Assembly: GCA_958296095.1 (NCBI GenBank)
Contig: OY282437.1
Span: forward strand, 1-45,467
Reading direction: 5' to 3'
Source: an uncultured Oligoflexales bacterium
GTDB lineage: Bacteria > Bdellovibrionota_B > Oligoflexia > Oligoflexales > JAPPIL01
DNA length: 45,467 bases
The notes under the pieces are model-generated. The model searched no databases. It saw only the letters and a list, made by a program, of their open reading frames with translations, and was not told the origin of the DNA. Shown in pieces: positions 34,578 through 41,098 of this stretch (positions are counted from its first letter, which is position 1; every line of letters starts with the position of its first letter). A program made the translations under genes and the position numbers.

Positions 34578-35048
34578 ATGCTTTCTTCCACCACCACCAC
34601 CATCAGCACTTCCTTCCCCTTCAACCGCAGCTTCATCGACGACGCCAAAGCCCTTGGCGGGCGCTGGAATCCGGAGGACAAAACATGGGATTTCCAACGC
34701 GCCAACCTCGACGTGGATGCCCTCCACGCCGCCCTCAGGGAGCACTACGGCTACGACCCTGAGGACGAGGCTACTGTAACTGTTACGGCAACCGCACGCG
34801 AATTCATCAGTCACGATGACCGATCCCTGCTCTTCGGCGCACGCAAAATCGCTTACTGCTACGGCAACCGAGACGATGTCAAATTCGGTTCTGGTGTCAA
34901 GCTCGAAGCAGGGTACATCCGCAACAGCTGTAGCCGCAAGCGTGCCTGCCTAAGCATTGATGCTGGCACAACGCTACGCATCACAGGCTTCCGCAAGTCA
35001 GCGCTCAATAAAATCGATTCTAGCGACTGGGATGTCTCAGTCGCTTAA
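34578..35048 (+). CDS. DUF5710-like mini-domain protein, 156 aa
   Basis: Residues 19-39 (FIDDAKALGGRWNPEDKTWDF) have the hydrophobic-x3-KALGG-W-x6-W pattern of the DUF5710-type mini-domain, which is found in phage and plasmid proteins and has no known enzymatic activity. The rest, with an R/K-Cys-rich part (SCSRKRACLS, about 115-124), is unlike its neighbours. First of three tandem genes with the same leader and first gene of the early operon. An early host-takeover role is plausible from position only. Confidence 0.7.
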   Translation: MLSSTTTTISTSFPFNRSFIDDAKALGGRWNPEDKTWDFQRANLDVDALHAALREHYGYDPEDEATVTVTATAREFISHDDRSLLFGARKIAYCYGNRDDVKFGSGVKLEAGYIRNSCSRKRACLSIDAGTTLRITGFRKSALNKIDSSDWDVSVA

Positions 35049-35073
35049 TTAACCCCCTCTTAAGGAGTCAATC
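35049..35073 (+). repeat. gene leader repeat, copy 2
   Basis: Same leader as at 34554-34577, with one extra A (TTAAGGAGTCAATC). With copy 3 it also shares the preceding TTAATTAACCCCC that contains the stop codon of the upstream gene. Confidence 0.75.
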
Positions 35074-35331
35074 ATGTCAAAGTCCTTCCGTAACCCCCGC
35101 CAGCCAGTTGTGTCAGTCGAGTACGTCAAGACAGAGGATGAATCAGACACCTACGAATCACTCTGCGTCAAGGCCCCCGATAGCAAGGCGTTCCTAGCCG
35201 AAGCTAGGGCACTCAAGGGACGCTGGGATGCCCAGTACCGCAACTGGTGGTTCGCAGCAGCTGATGAGGCCAAGCTAATGGCAGCTCTGGAGTCATGTTA
35301 TGTTGATGCACATTTTATCCGTGTCGATTAA
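35074..35331 (+). CDS. DUF5710-like mini-domain protein, 85 aa
   Basis: Residues 40-60 (FLAEARALKGRWDAQYRNWWF) show the same W-x6-W motif as the preceding gene. The rest of the protein is almost only this domain: a strand-rich N-terminus and a short C-terminal helix/strand (AHFIRVD). Probably a paralogue from tandem duplication of gene plus leader. Confidence 0.7.
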   Translation: MSKSFRNPRQPVVSVEYVKTEDESDTYESLCVKAPDSKAFLAEARALKGRWDAQYRNWWFAAADEAKLMAALESCYVDAHFIRVD

Positions 35332-35358
35332 TTAACCCCCATTTTTTAGGAGTCGATC
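35332..35358 (+). repeat. gene leader repeat, copy 3
   Basis: TTAACCCCC, a T-rich variant centre, AGGAGTCGATC and ATG. Most divergent of the three copies. Confidence 0.7.
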
Positions 35359-35625
35359 ATGTTTACAGCCCCTTTCATCCCTATCCACAACCACGTCGTA
35401 GTCTCTCGCTACGATGACGAGGTCACGGTCAAATGTCCCTACAGCGATGAATTTGCCAGTCTCGTGGACTACTACGACGCGGAATGGGATTCACGTTTTG
35501 GTCGTTGGATTTTCATGCGCGACCATGAGGATGACATCCTGGAGCTTGTCCAGGATTGTTTCAGCGACCGGAACGTCTATCACGTCGATGGTATCACTGG
35601 GGAGGTTATCGATGAAAACCAATAA
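35359..35625 (+). CDS. diverged DUF5710-like mini-domain protein, 88 aa
   Basis: Residues 32-52 (FASLVDYYDAEWDSRFGRWIF) keep the W-x6-W spacing but have lost the KALGG core. The C-terminus (YHVDGITGEVIDENQ) resembles the RVD end of its neighbour. Acidic. Third member of the tandem set; its end overlaps the next gene by 14 nt. Confidence 0.65.
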   Translation: MFTAPFIPIHNHVVVSRYDDEVTVKCPYSDEFASLVDYYDAEWDSRFGRWIFMRDHEDDILELVQDCFSDRNVYHVDGITGEVIDENQ

Positions 35626-35947
35626 GACATACCGTCAGACAATCGAGCAACGCCACATCCGTGGCGTGCTCCAGAGCATCAGGTACAGCCTAGAGCGACA
35701 ACAACACCATATCCACCTCAGCAACATCGACGAAAAAGATGAGTTGGATGGCGTGTGCTTTGTCATGCACCACGGAGACATAGCCAGGGATTTCAAGCTT
35801 GAGACCCACTGGGACAGTCGTGGCTTGTGGTATTGTTATTCATTCCGGAAAGGAGGGGACTGGTGTCTGTTGGAGAAATGCTACGATTTTGTCCAAGGAA
35901 TAAAGACTGTTATGCGTTACATGCGAAAATTGAGCACCACACATTAA
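35612..35947 (+). CDS. hypothetical 111-aa protein
   Basis: No family recognised. The frame opens at 35414 inside another gene; the ATG at 35612 with GGGGAGG upstream is the real start. Basic, His-rich N-terminal helix (RQQHHIHLSN), then an aromatic section (GLWYCYSFRKGGDWCLLEKC) with several Cys and Trp. Co-transcribed with the DUF5710-like trio. Confidence 0.6.
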   Translation: MKTNKTYRQTIEQRHIRGVLQSIRYSLERQQHHIHLSNIDEKDELDGVCFVMHHGDIARDFKLETHWDSRGLWYCYSFRKGGDWCLLEKCYDFVQGIKTVMRYMRKLSTTH

Positions 35948-35962
35948 AAATTGGAGGATACC

Positions 35963-36517
35963 ATGGAAACAAGTGAGATCATTACACAAAAACAGCTCCT
36001 CGACCGTGCACGTCGCTACAGGAGACGTGTGAACGCAACCTTCCACGCATACAAGGGGGACCACAAATCTAGTGGGTTGCCCTACATTGTTTACGCTGTC
36101 GATGCGTTAAATTGGGACGAGGATACGCCTGCCATCGACACCCATATCCGTATGCATGGTCATTTTGGCACTTACAGGATAGCTGCGTGCCCCTACTCTG
36201 GAATGATCAAGGTCTTCGGCAAGTTAACACGCACTCTAAAAGGCGCTACATTTATCGACCGCTGTCCTAATACGACTGAGGCAATCAGGAGTGCTATAGA
36301 GGATTTGCACAATCGTAGGTTTCAGGCCCCATCCCTCAAGCCCGCAAGGAACGATTACGATCCGCTGGTTAAGGCCTGCAGTGTCAAGAGTCAGTCATTT
36401 TTACGACAGGTCGAGCCAAAAATAGATCGTATGTCACAGCTCCAGAGTTACCCATATCAGCTAACCTATTGCCCTGTGGACACTGATACCACGGGTCCGA
36501 GGTGCTATGATGCCTAA
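35963..36517 (+). CDS. hypothetical 184-aa protein
   Basis: No family recognised. A TTG at 35951 is possible, but the ATG at 35963 has GGAGG 5 nt before it. N-terminal basic helix (LLDRARRYRRRVNATF), central alpha/beta part, Pro/Arg linker and a C-terminal tail. Part of the early operon. Confidence 0.6.
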   Translation: METSEIITQKQLLDRARRYRRRVNATFHAYKGDHKSSGLPYIVYAVDALNWDEDTPAIDTHIRMHGHFGTYRIAACPYSGMIKVFGKLTRTLKGATFIDRCPNTTEAIRSAIEDLHNRRFQAPSLKPARNDYDPLVKACSVKSQSFLRQVEPKIDRMSQLQSYPYQLTYCPVDTDTTGPRCYDA

Positions 36518-36683
36518 AGATGACACTACATATGTTGTGGACCTATACGTCCGCAAGACTGGCAAGCATTTTGTGCAGCTAAAAATAACAGCATGGTATC
36601 TGCAACAAGTGCTACAATTTGGACTAACTATCGGTGTGATAAGGGGGAAGACCATGACTGAGGATCGAAAACTTACAGAATAA
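36510..36683 (+). CDS. small 57-aa protein
   Basis: A short frame starting at the ATG pair 36507/36510, with GAGG just upstream, overlapping the previous gene by 8 nt. The product (MPKDDTTYVVDLYVRKTGKH...) has a hydrophobic amphipathic middle (WYLQQVLQFGLTIGVI) and a charged C-terminus. The coding-like composition and coupling support it; function unknown. Confidence 0.5.
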   Translation: MPKDDTTYVVDLYVRKTGKHFVQLKITAWYLQQVLQFGLTIGVIRGKTMTEDRKLTE

Positions 36684-36698
36684 TCAAGGAGATTTATA

Positions 36699-36758
36699 GG
36701 CCCAGGCAAGGGGGTGTGCAAATATCGAATAATTAATCCAATTCCCCTTTTCTGGGCC
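36699..36758 (+). ncRNA. long imperfect hairpin H1
   Basis: GGCCCAG (36699-36705) pairs with CTGGGCC (36752-36758) and AAGGGG (36708-36713) with CCCCTT (36744-36749), with a 2x2 internal loop and an AU-rich apical loop. An alternative pairing GGCAAGG/CCTTGCC overlaps it, which would allow switching. Confidence 0.45.
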
Positions 36759-36767
36759 TTGCCGTGC

Positions 36768-36822
36768 TACCTACCCCACAAGGGGATAGGTAAACGACTC
36801 ATTATACCCCGCCTGGGGGTAT
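36768..36822 (+). ncRNA. hairpins H2 and H3
   Basis: H2: TACCTACCCC-ACAA-GGGG-A-TAGGTA (36768-36792, one bulged A). H3: ATACCCC-GCCTG-GGGGTAT (36804-36822). Both lack a following T-run, so they are not standard terminators. Confidence 0.45.
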
Positions 36823-36867
36823 CCAATCTAGTGGCAACATATATCATTTACGTAGGATGTTCAAGAT

Positions 36868-36899
36868 GGCGGCGTAGACAACCCCTCATCTACGCCGCC
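36868..36899 (+). ncRNA. 11-bp perfect hairpin H4
   Basis: GGCGGCGTAGA (36868-36878), 10-nt loop, TCTACGCCGCC (36889-36899). The most stable stem of the cluster; no U-tail. Confidence 0.5.
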
Positions 36900-37228
36900 T
36901 ATGGAGTCTCACCATGTATTGGGAGATGCATCATATCATTAGGAGGGGGGATACCACAAGCCGCAAACATAGTAGTAACCCCCGTAACGTCAGACAGCCA
37001 GACAACGTAGTTTCTATGGAGAGGCTTACAATGACTACCCAGAGTGGGAGAGTAGGTAGTCAAACGTCTGGCCTTTCGGTCAACAAGGACTATGTAGAAT
37101 AATTAGATGGGATAATCAAGCAAGATTTATGGCGTGTATGAATGATGATGTAAACAGACGTAGGGGTCCTGATCATTTATCCATACACAGCCGCCTTTTC
37201 AACCACCATCATCATACTCCAAGCGCAT

Positions 37229-37262
37229 ACAAAAAACCACCAGGTTGTCTAGTCTGGTGGTT
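37229..37262 (-). terminator. intrinsic terminator on the minus strand
   Basis: AACCACCAG (37235-37243) pairs with CTGGTGGTT (37254-37262), loop of 10 nt. On the minus strand the stem is followed by TTTTTTG, an intrinsic terminator. On the plus strand no T-run follows. It closes the small minus-strand unit. Confidence 0.65.
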
Positions 37263-37461
37263 CTTCGCGAAAATAGTCAAAAATAAATTCTGGAATCCCT
37301 TTAGCAAGGGTGCGTTCTGATGACGCTTGCACCTGTTCGACTTCACAGCCATTAGTGTAAGCAAACTTTTCAGCGACAAAATCGTTAAAAAATCACCACC
37401 GACATATTGGCGGCCCGTACCAACTCCAATCCCCTAAGGGATCAGAGTCAGGCGAGGGCAT
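37249..37461 (-). pseudogene. 71-codon ORF interrupted by one TGA
   Basis: From ATG 37461 to TAG 37249 the frame is open except for a single TGA at codon 23 (37395-37393). Both halves look like protein: DPLGDWSWYGPP before the stop, and NDFVAEKFAYTNGCEVEQ and GIPEFIFDYFREEPPD after it. A T6 run (37391-37386 on the minus strand) directly follows the stop, and the third frame reads T TTT TTA there, a slippery sequence into the second half. Options are a decayed gene, a sequencing indel or recoding. No family recognised. Confidence 0.4.
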
Positions 37462-37519
37462 CTTGCAAAGCACACCCTACTGTGCCTTGCAAGACTGAAG
37501 TTAACATTAGATCAACCAT
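37448..37519 (-). CDS. 23-aa leader peptide
   Basis: ATG 37519 with a perfect AGGAGG (37533-37528) 8 nt upstream encodes MVDLMLTSVLQGTVGCALQD plus three residues and TGA. Its codons cover the hairpin at 37462-37493 and overlap the start of the interrupted ORF. The strong ribosome site makes translation likely; a regulatory leader is inferred. Confidence 0.4.
   Translation of the reverse strand: MVDLMLTSVLQGTVGCALQDALA
37462..37493 (-). promoter_or_regulatory. 13-bp RNA hairpin within the minus leader
   Basis: On the minus strand CTTGCAAGGCACA and TGTGCTTTGCAAG pair over 13 bp, including one G-U, around the loop GTAGGG. On the plus strand the same position would be an A-C mismatch, so the structure fits a minus-strand transcript best. 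It ends one base before ATG 37461. Confidence 0.5.
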
Positions 37520-37559
37520 GTGAAATTCCTCCTAAAAAAATTATTAATATGGATTGGTT

Positions 37560-37590
37560 CTTGTATCACATCCAACTGTGATGCTACAAG
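37560..37590 (+). promoter_or_regulatory. bulged hairpin in the 5' leader of gene 37641
   Basis: CTTGTA-TCACA-TCCAAC-TGTGA-(TGC)-TACAAG: 6 and 5 bp stacked around a 3-nt bulge. It lies about 50 nt before the ATG at 37641. Confidence 0.4.
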
Positions 37591-37640
37591 TCCCCTTCAG
37601 GCGGGGTATTCTCCCCATAACAAAATTCCGGAGGTTACAT

Positions 37641-38072
37641 ATGTTTAGGTTTTTTTTTAGCCTTTTTCTAGGCATCTCACCCACCTTACTGGCAGCTGGA
37701 GGAGGAAGTCCCCTAACCAGAGCACCACGACAGTATTTCCTGCTCTTCCCCAACGTTACAATCAAGGGTGTCACATTCGCGGTTAAGATGATGGAGCCAG
37801 ACACTAAAAATGCCATCGCAAGGAAGTTAGGACGTTTGATGACAGGCAAAGGTACTAATCCTACTACGGAACGCATCCAGGACGCTCTAGACAACGTACA
37901 AAACATGTTGCTGGTAGACGATGTGGGTGAGGTACAATTGGTCGAACTTATCAATGAGTTACAGGAAGCAGGGTTACAGACACAAGAAGCGGTGTTTATT
38001 GATGTGTCAGTGCCAGAGTCTGCATTGCTTAAGCGACCCATAGATGAGCCAGCTAAGCAACCAATCGAATGA
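37641..38072 (+). CDS. secreted hypothetical protein, 143 aa
   Basis: Start at ATG 37641, 6 nt after GGAGG; the frame extends upstream but without a ribosome site. Residues 1-19 (MFRFFFSLFLGISPTLLAA) form a signal peptide or membrane anchor. The mature part is helical and acidic (ERIQDALDNVQNMLLVDDVG, VELINELQEAG), ending PAKQPIE. No family recognised. ATGA overlap with the next, membrane, gene suggests the pair acts at the envelope. Confidence 0.6.
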   Translation: MFRFFFSLFLGISPTLLAAGGGSPLTRAPRQYFLLFPNVTIKGVTFAVKMMEPDTKNAIARKLGRLMTGKGTNPTTERIQDALDNVQNMLLVDDVGEVQLVELINELQEAGLQTQEAVFIDVSVPESALLKRPIDEPAKQPIE

Positions 38073-38290
38073 GATACAAATCAAAAAACCCGGGCTGTAC
38101 ATGTGAATGTTACCAGAAGCCGATGCACAAGTACGAGCACGGAGACTATATGCCACTGTGTGACAGAGAGTTTGTGACAACACGTAGGGATGGCTACTTC
38201 ATTATGACCGCGCTCATCGTGGTGATGGTAGGTGCCTGGGGTGTGTTGTTAGCACGTCATTACTGGGGCATTGGATTGGGGTGCCAGTAA
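38069..38290 (+). CDS. membrane protein with Cys-rich N-terminus, 73 aa
   Basis: ATG overlaps the preceding TGA (ATGA). Residues 1-32 are basic and hold four Cys (GCTCEC, LC), possibly a metal site. Residues about 44-63 (FIMTALIVVMVGAWGVLLA) form one transmembrane helix, followed by a short tail ending GCQ. Possible superinfection or lysis role; nothing specific is recognised. Confidence 0.55.
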   Translation: MRYKSKNPGCTCECYQKPMHKYEHGDYMPLCDREFVTTRRDGYFIMTALIVVMVGAWGVLLARHYWGIGLGCQ

Positions 38291-38319
38291 TCAAGGATTA
38301 CTTGACCACTGAGGCCCCT

Positions 38320-38345
38320 CGCGCGCGCGCGCGCGCGCGCGCGCG
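38320..38345. repeat. (CG)13 dinucleotide repeat
   Basis: 26 bp of uninterrupted CG, continuing as alternating pyrimidine-purine (TATA) and then the palindrome AGTGTACACT (38349-38358). Strict alternation favours Z-DNA under negative supercoiling. It lies just after the early genes and 60 bp before the dyad at 38406-38487. Confidence 0.85.
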
Positions 38346-38405
38346 TATAGTGTACACTTTTCTGGGTTTTTTCTAATGTAATCCAGTCATACCAAGGGAT
38401 ACAAC

Positions 38406-38487
38406 CCGCCCAACCCTCTGGGCGGATTGGGCGGATAGATTACTATAATAACCAATCCGCCCAATCCGCCCAACTCCCTGGGCGGAT
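38406..38487. other. iteron-like dyad, candidate replication origin
   Basis: Six copies of GCGGAT/CCGCCC-type units. The core is a perfect inverted repeat: GGGCGGATTGGGCGGAT (38420-38436), an 18-bp AT-rich spacer, and its complement at 38455-38471. Outer half-sites CCGCCCA (38406-38412) and TGGGCGG (38479-38485) extend the symmetry. A 9-of-10 match (ATCCACCCAA) occurs at 38521-38530. Flanking AT-rich stretches (ACTATAATAA, ACATATATATGATATTA) could melt. It adjoins the helicase and prim-pol genes. Confidence 0.6.
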
Positions 38488-38544
38488 ACATATATATGAT
38501 ATTACTGGCTTTTTCCTAGAATCCACCCAATTTCTGTACATTGT

Positions 38545-38558
38545 CCTCGCGCGCGAGG
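38545..38558. repeat. 14-bp GC palindrome
   Basis: CCTCGCGCGCGAGG, perfect palindrome, 9 bp from the 3' end of the helicase gene. Possibly part of the origin region. Confidence 0.6.
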
Positions 38559-38566
38559 GCCTGGGC

Positions 38567-39997
38567 TTATTCAGTGACGTGTTTGCTTATGTCCGTGATG
38601 ACACCATTAGGACAGGGACCTTCAGGACCATTGCGCAATGTGTAGGTAGCTGCCTTACCCTTCCTCTGGTAACTGAAGAGACGATCGTCATCATTTCGGT
38701 TGCTATTGTTGTAGAGTAGGCTACCCAGAACTGGACTAACCACCCCCCGTTGGGATGAGCTGAAAAACCTAAGAATCTCACCCTTAGGGATGTAACCCAT
38801 CGTGTATTTGTGACTATGCTCGTGCATTTTGGCACAGACCTCACGTAGTATTGTTTCGCCATCCATCGACTTATCTCCTCGAAAGTTTATCAATTCATCC
38901 AATGGTAATCCACGTTCAGCTAACTTCCCACTAGTCACAGCGTGGAATGTCTCTGTCTCTCCTGTCTCATGCGTCTGTGTGATCTCCCTTAGGGCCAACT
39001 CTATCCGCAGTTTGTCTTGCCGTCTGCCACCACGACGCTTAACTAACTCCAGTGTCCTATCAGCACCCTCAGCGACCAACACTCCAGCATTGTCCACCAT
39101 ATCAACAATACTACCACTGCCGCGGATAAAGTCCCTGGCAGTCACACCACCCTGGGATGGCCGTTTGCGGCAGTGGTGCAGTAACACAACCAATGCATTT
39201 GCCTGCCTAGCTAGGGGTTTAAGACAGCCATCGATAAATTCCCCCCAAGGATTGCTGGCATTCTCACTCCAATCCCTAACGCCAAACCATCGGTGCGCCA
39301 CCATGGCAGGGTCAATAATTATGATAGATACCCCATCATCGACCGAGACAGCCTTGAGATGTGTGATTATATCTGGGCTGCCATCATGTATGTGGATGTC
39401 ATCACAATTAGGCAACTCACTCATCATTTCCTTGATGACGCGTTTGTCTTCATTGGTGATAATAACCGCCTTACCCCTCTGCACCTTGCCATTTAGAAAT
39501 TTAGCCCCAGTGGCAATACAGTGGGCTGCATATAGTAGTAAGGTTGTTTTGCCTACCCCACCAAGACCCGCAATAAGTGTCACATGCCCACGGGTACCGA
39601 GGAATCTAGCGACCTCAGGCAGACGTTTTGAATCGTCTTGTGTGCCCTTCTCGGCAAATAAAAACTTGGTGTTACCTTTGCTTGGCTGAGGTTTTGGCTG
39701 GGCTTTAGGCTTTGATGGGTTGTGTTTGGGCACTCCCTGTGCGTAAGCCCTCTCCACGGTGTAGTTAGCCTCAGCCTCTGGCAACCCAGCTGCTATAACC
39801 TCCCGTTTTACCTCTTCTTTCCGGTCAGGGTCATTTTTTAACCCTGCAATATGCCCTTCCCGATTGGCATAGATATTGCGATTGCCCTCACTAGGCCCTT
39901 CGGTCGTTGTGGTGGGCTTAGCCTTGGTAACCTTCTCATCGTCATCCAGCATATCATCGATCAACTGGTCAACAAAATCATCCCCGTCCTTGCTCAT
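38567..39997 (-). CDS. RepA-like AAA_25 replicative helicase/ATPase
   Basis: A 476-aa protein. Residues 1-110 are acidic, then Lys/Pro/Gln-rich and probably disordered. The RecA-like core (about 125-330) has Walker A AGLGGVGKTT (143-152), Walker B SIIIIDP (224-230), the HH sensor in VVLLHHCRKRP (274-275) and ARDFIRGSGSIVDMVD, all typical of RepA-type hexameric helicases. The C-terminal 120 residues resemble a winged-helix region (TMGYIPKGEILRFF). It unwinds phage DNA with the prim-pol encoded just upstream (20-nt overlap). Confidence 0.85.
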   Translation of the reverse strand: MSKDGDDFVDQLIDDMLDDDEKVTKAKPTTTTEGPSEGNRNIYANREGHIAGLKNDPDRKEEVKREVIAAGLPEAEANYTVERAYAQGVPKHNPSKPKAQPKPQPSKGNTKFLFAEKGTQDDSKRLPEVARFLGTRGHVTLIAGLGGVGKTTLLLYAAHCIATGAKFLNGKVQRGKAVIITNEDKRVIKEMMSELPNCDDIHIHDGSPDIITHLKAVSVDDGVSIIIIDPAMVAHRWFGVRDWSENASNPWGEFIDGCLKPLARQANALVVLLHHCRKRPSQGGVTARDFIRGSGSIVDMVDNAGVLVAEGADRTLELVKRRGGRRQDKLRIELALREITQTHETGETETFHAVTSGKLAERGLPLDELINFRGDKSMDGETILREVCAKMHEHSHKYTMGYIPKGEILRFFSSSQRGVVSPVLGSLLYNNSNRNDDDRLFSYQRKGKAATYTLRNGPEGPCPNGVITDISKHVTE

Positions 39998-40505
39998 CGA
40001 TCCTCTCCTTGTTTTTAAGTGTACATATTTTCCATAGCACCATCGGCAAATCGTGTATAACTATCTGTGACCCCTCACTTAGAATCTCCCCAAACTTGGC
40101 ATGTATGCGCTTGAATGGGGTCTTGGCCGTGAAATATATGTGATATTTATGGGGTTTTGACGAATTGACAACAAAGAAATGCCTGCATTGACGAGTCAGT
40201 GAGCCTCTAGCAATGGGCAGTTTGGTCTTCCAATCCCGATCAATATCAATCACAGCAAGATCCATAGAGGTCAATACTAACCCTAGCTTGCCACACGTAG
40301 CAACATGTCTGGCCAGTATATCCACAGGCTTTTTTGGCCAATCCTTAAAAGGTATAGGGCGCTTATCAGTGCGCCTAGGGCTATCCAAAGGTTGTTTGTA
40401 GCGCCCTACACGAATAAAGTGCGCAGTAGGATGTTCAGCAAGAAATGCCTGTAATGCCGCACGGATAGACAATTCACACTGGTCTGGAGGCAGAGAGTCA
40501 AACAT
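39978..40505 (-). CDS. stand-alone prim-pol (AEP) domain protein
   Basis: A 175-aa archaeo-eukaryotic primase/polymerase domain (PF09250-like). Catalytic DID (D87, D89) lies in LTSMDLAVIDIDRD and the conserved His in KYHIYF (about 120-125). EILSEGSQIVI (140-150) is the last conserved strand. It makes primers or copies DNA at the fork. I start at ATG 40505, with GAGG upstream; the ATG at 40520 has no ribosome site. In many phages the domain is fused to a helicase; here it is separate, but overlaps the helicase gene. Confidence 0.8.
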   Translation of the reverse strand: MFDSLPPDQCELSIRAALQAFLAEHPTAHFIRVGRYKQPLDSPRRTDKRPIPFKDWPKKPVDILARHVATCGKLGLVLTSMDLAVIDIDRDWKTKLPIARGSLTRQCRHFFVVNSSKPHKYHIYFTAKTPFKRIHAKFGEILSEGSQIVIHDLPMVLWKICTLKNKERIDEQGRG

Positions 40506-40541
40506 GGTGGTGATCCTCATAAATGGGGTTGGATCGTCTGA

Positions 40542-40570
40542 AGGGTAACCCCAATAATTTTTTTCGTCAA
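40542..40570 (-). promoter_or_regulatory. leftward promoter of prim-pol/helicase
   Basis: On the minus strand TTGACG (40570-40565), 17-nt spacer and TACCCT (40547-40542). The -10 box is weak. The -35 box is half of an inverted repeat with the rightward promoter. Confidence 0.5.
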
Positions 40571-40575
40571 CCCCC

Positions 40576-40605
40576 TTGACGGATTGAAAATGGAAATGTT
40601 ATGTT
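40576..40605 (+). promoter_or_regulatory. rightward promoter of the SSB-like operon
   Basis: TTGACG (40576-40581), 18-nt spacer, TATGTT (40600-40605). Five C residues separate its -35 box from that of the leftward promoter. Confidence 0.55.
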
Positions 40606-40647
40606 GCAGTTCGTTTTGTTTAACCACCATCGATAAAGGAGTTTATC

Positions 40648-41070
40648 ATGTCTTTTTCCACGTCATGGGTCAGTGATGGCACATCATCTGTGTCACCAGT
40701 AGGGGGTTCTGGGGGTAACCGGTTACCGGATGAAGCCTGCGGACAGTCACTGCCAGCTAGATTTAAGAGTTTTGAAGAGAAGTTCACCAAGGACGGCAAG
40801 AAGAAGTTTATCGTCTACGATATGGATGTCTGGTACCTATCGGAGATGTTTTCGATCAGACACCACCTATGGTCACCCGCACAATTCAGCTCACTTGCGA
40901 CCCTAATAGGGTTACCACAAGGTGCTATACCCCCACATTTGCAGGGCAAGACAGTCAATATTACGTGTGAGCTAAAGGGTGAATACATCAACATTAGCAA
41001 GATTGAGCCAAGGGATGCTAACGCTCAGGTTGAGCCGAAGCCAACACCTGCTGATGAAATACCATTTTAA
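40648..41070 (+). CDS. candidate ssDNA-binding protein (SSB-like tail)
   Basis: A 140-aa protein. After a Ser/Gly-rich N-terminus (1-25), residues about 35-118 look like an OB-type beta fold (KKFIVYDMDVWYL, GKTVNITCELKGEYINISKIE). The C-terminus ends PTPADEIPF, very similar to the D-D-I-P-F tip by which bacterial SSB binds partner proteins. Together with expression opposite the helicase/prim-pol genes, this suggests a phage SSB. The fold is inferred from pattern only. SD AAAGGAG. Confidence 0.6.
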   Translation: MSFSTSWVSDGTSSVSPVGGSGGNRLPDEACGQSLPARFKSFEEKFTKDGKKKFIVYDMDVWYLSEMFSIRHHLWSPAQFSSLATLIGLPQGAIPPHLQGKTVNITCELKGEYINISKIEPRDANAQVEPKPTPADEIPF

Positions 41071-41098
41071 ACACTAAGACAAGTTGGGGAGGGGTACT

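Larger units (their letters stand above)
36684..37640. other. 957-bp region without a convincing plus-strand gene
   Basis: Between the early small genes and gene 37641. It contains at least four strong hairpins in the first 220 bp, a related pair of sequences TAATCAAG..AGATTTAT at 36681-36698 and 37113-37130, a possible 23-codon frame at 37031-37102 with GGAGAGG upstream, and on the minus strand a small unit (37229-37533) with leader peptide, hairpin, interrupted ORF and terminator. The long frames here have almost no acidic residues and are not convincing proteins. Confidence 0.6.

Noticed and set aside
36714..37010. 98-codon plus-strand frame (GTG start)
   Set aside because: It has one acidic residue in the whole product and runs through four strong hairpins. 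An AAGGAG upstream faces ATA, not a usual start. It is more likely non-coding.
37544..38041. 165-codon minus-strand frame opposite gene 37641
   Set aside because: The plus-strand gene has a ribosome site, a signal peptide and coupling to the next gene. The minus frame is Cys/Ser-rich and has no such support.
38291..38566. Bidirectional terminator between convergent genes
   Set aside because: The inverted repeats are strong but not followed by T-runs, and they are arranged as multiple units, so an origin or protein-binding array is preferred.
38829..39689. 286-codon plus-strand frame opposite the helicase gene
   Set aside because: It is fully antisense to a gene with clear Walker motifs, rich in Ser/Pro/Leu, and without a ribosome site. 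It is a shadow of the helicase codons.
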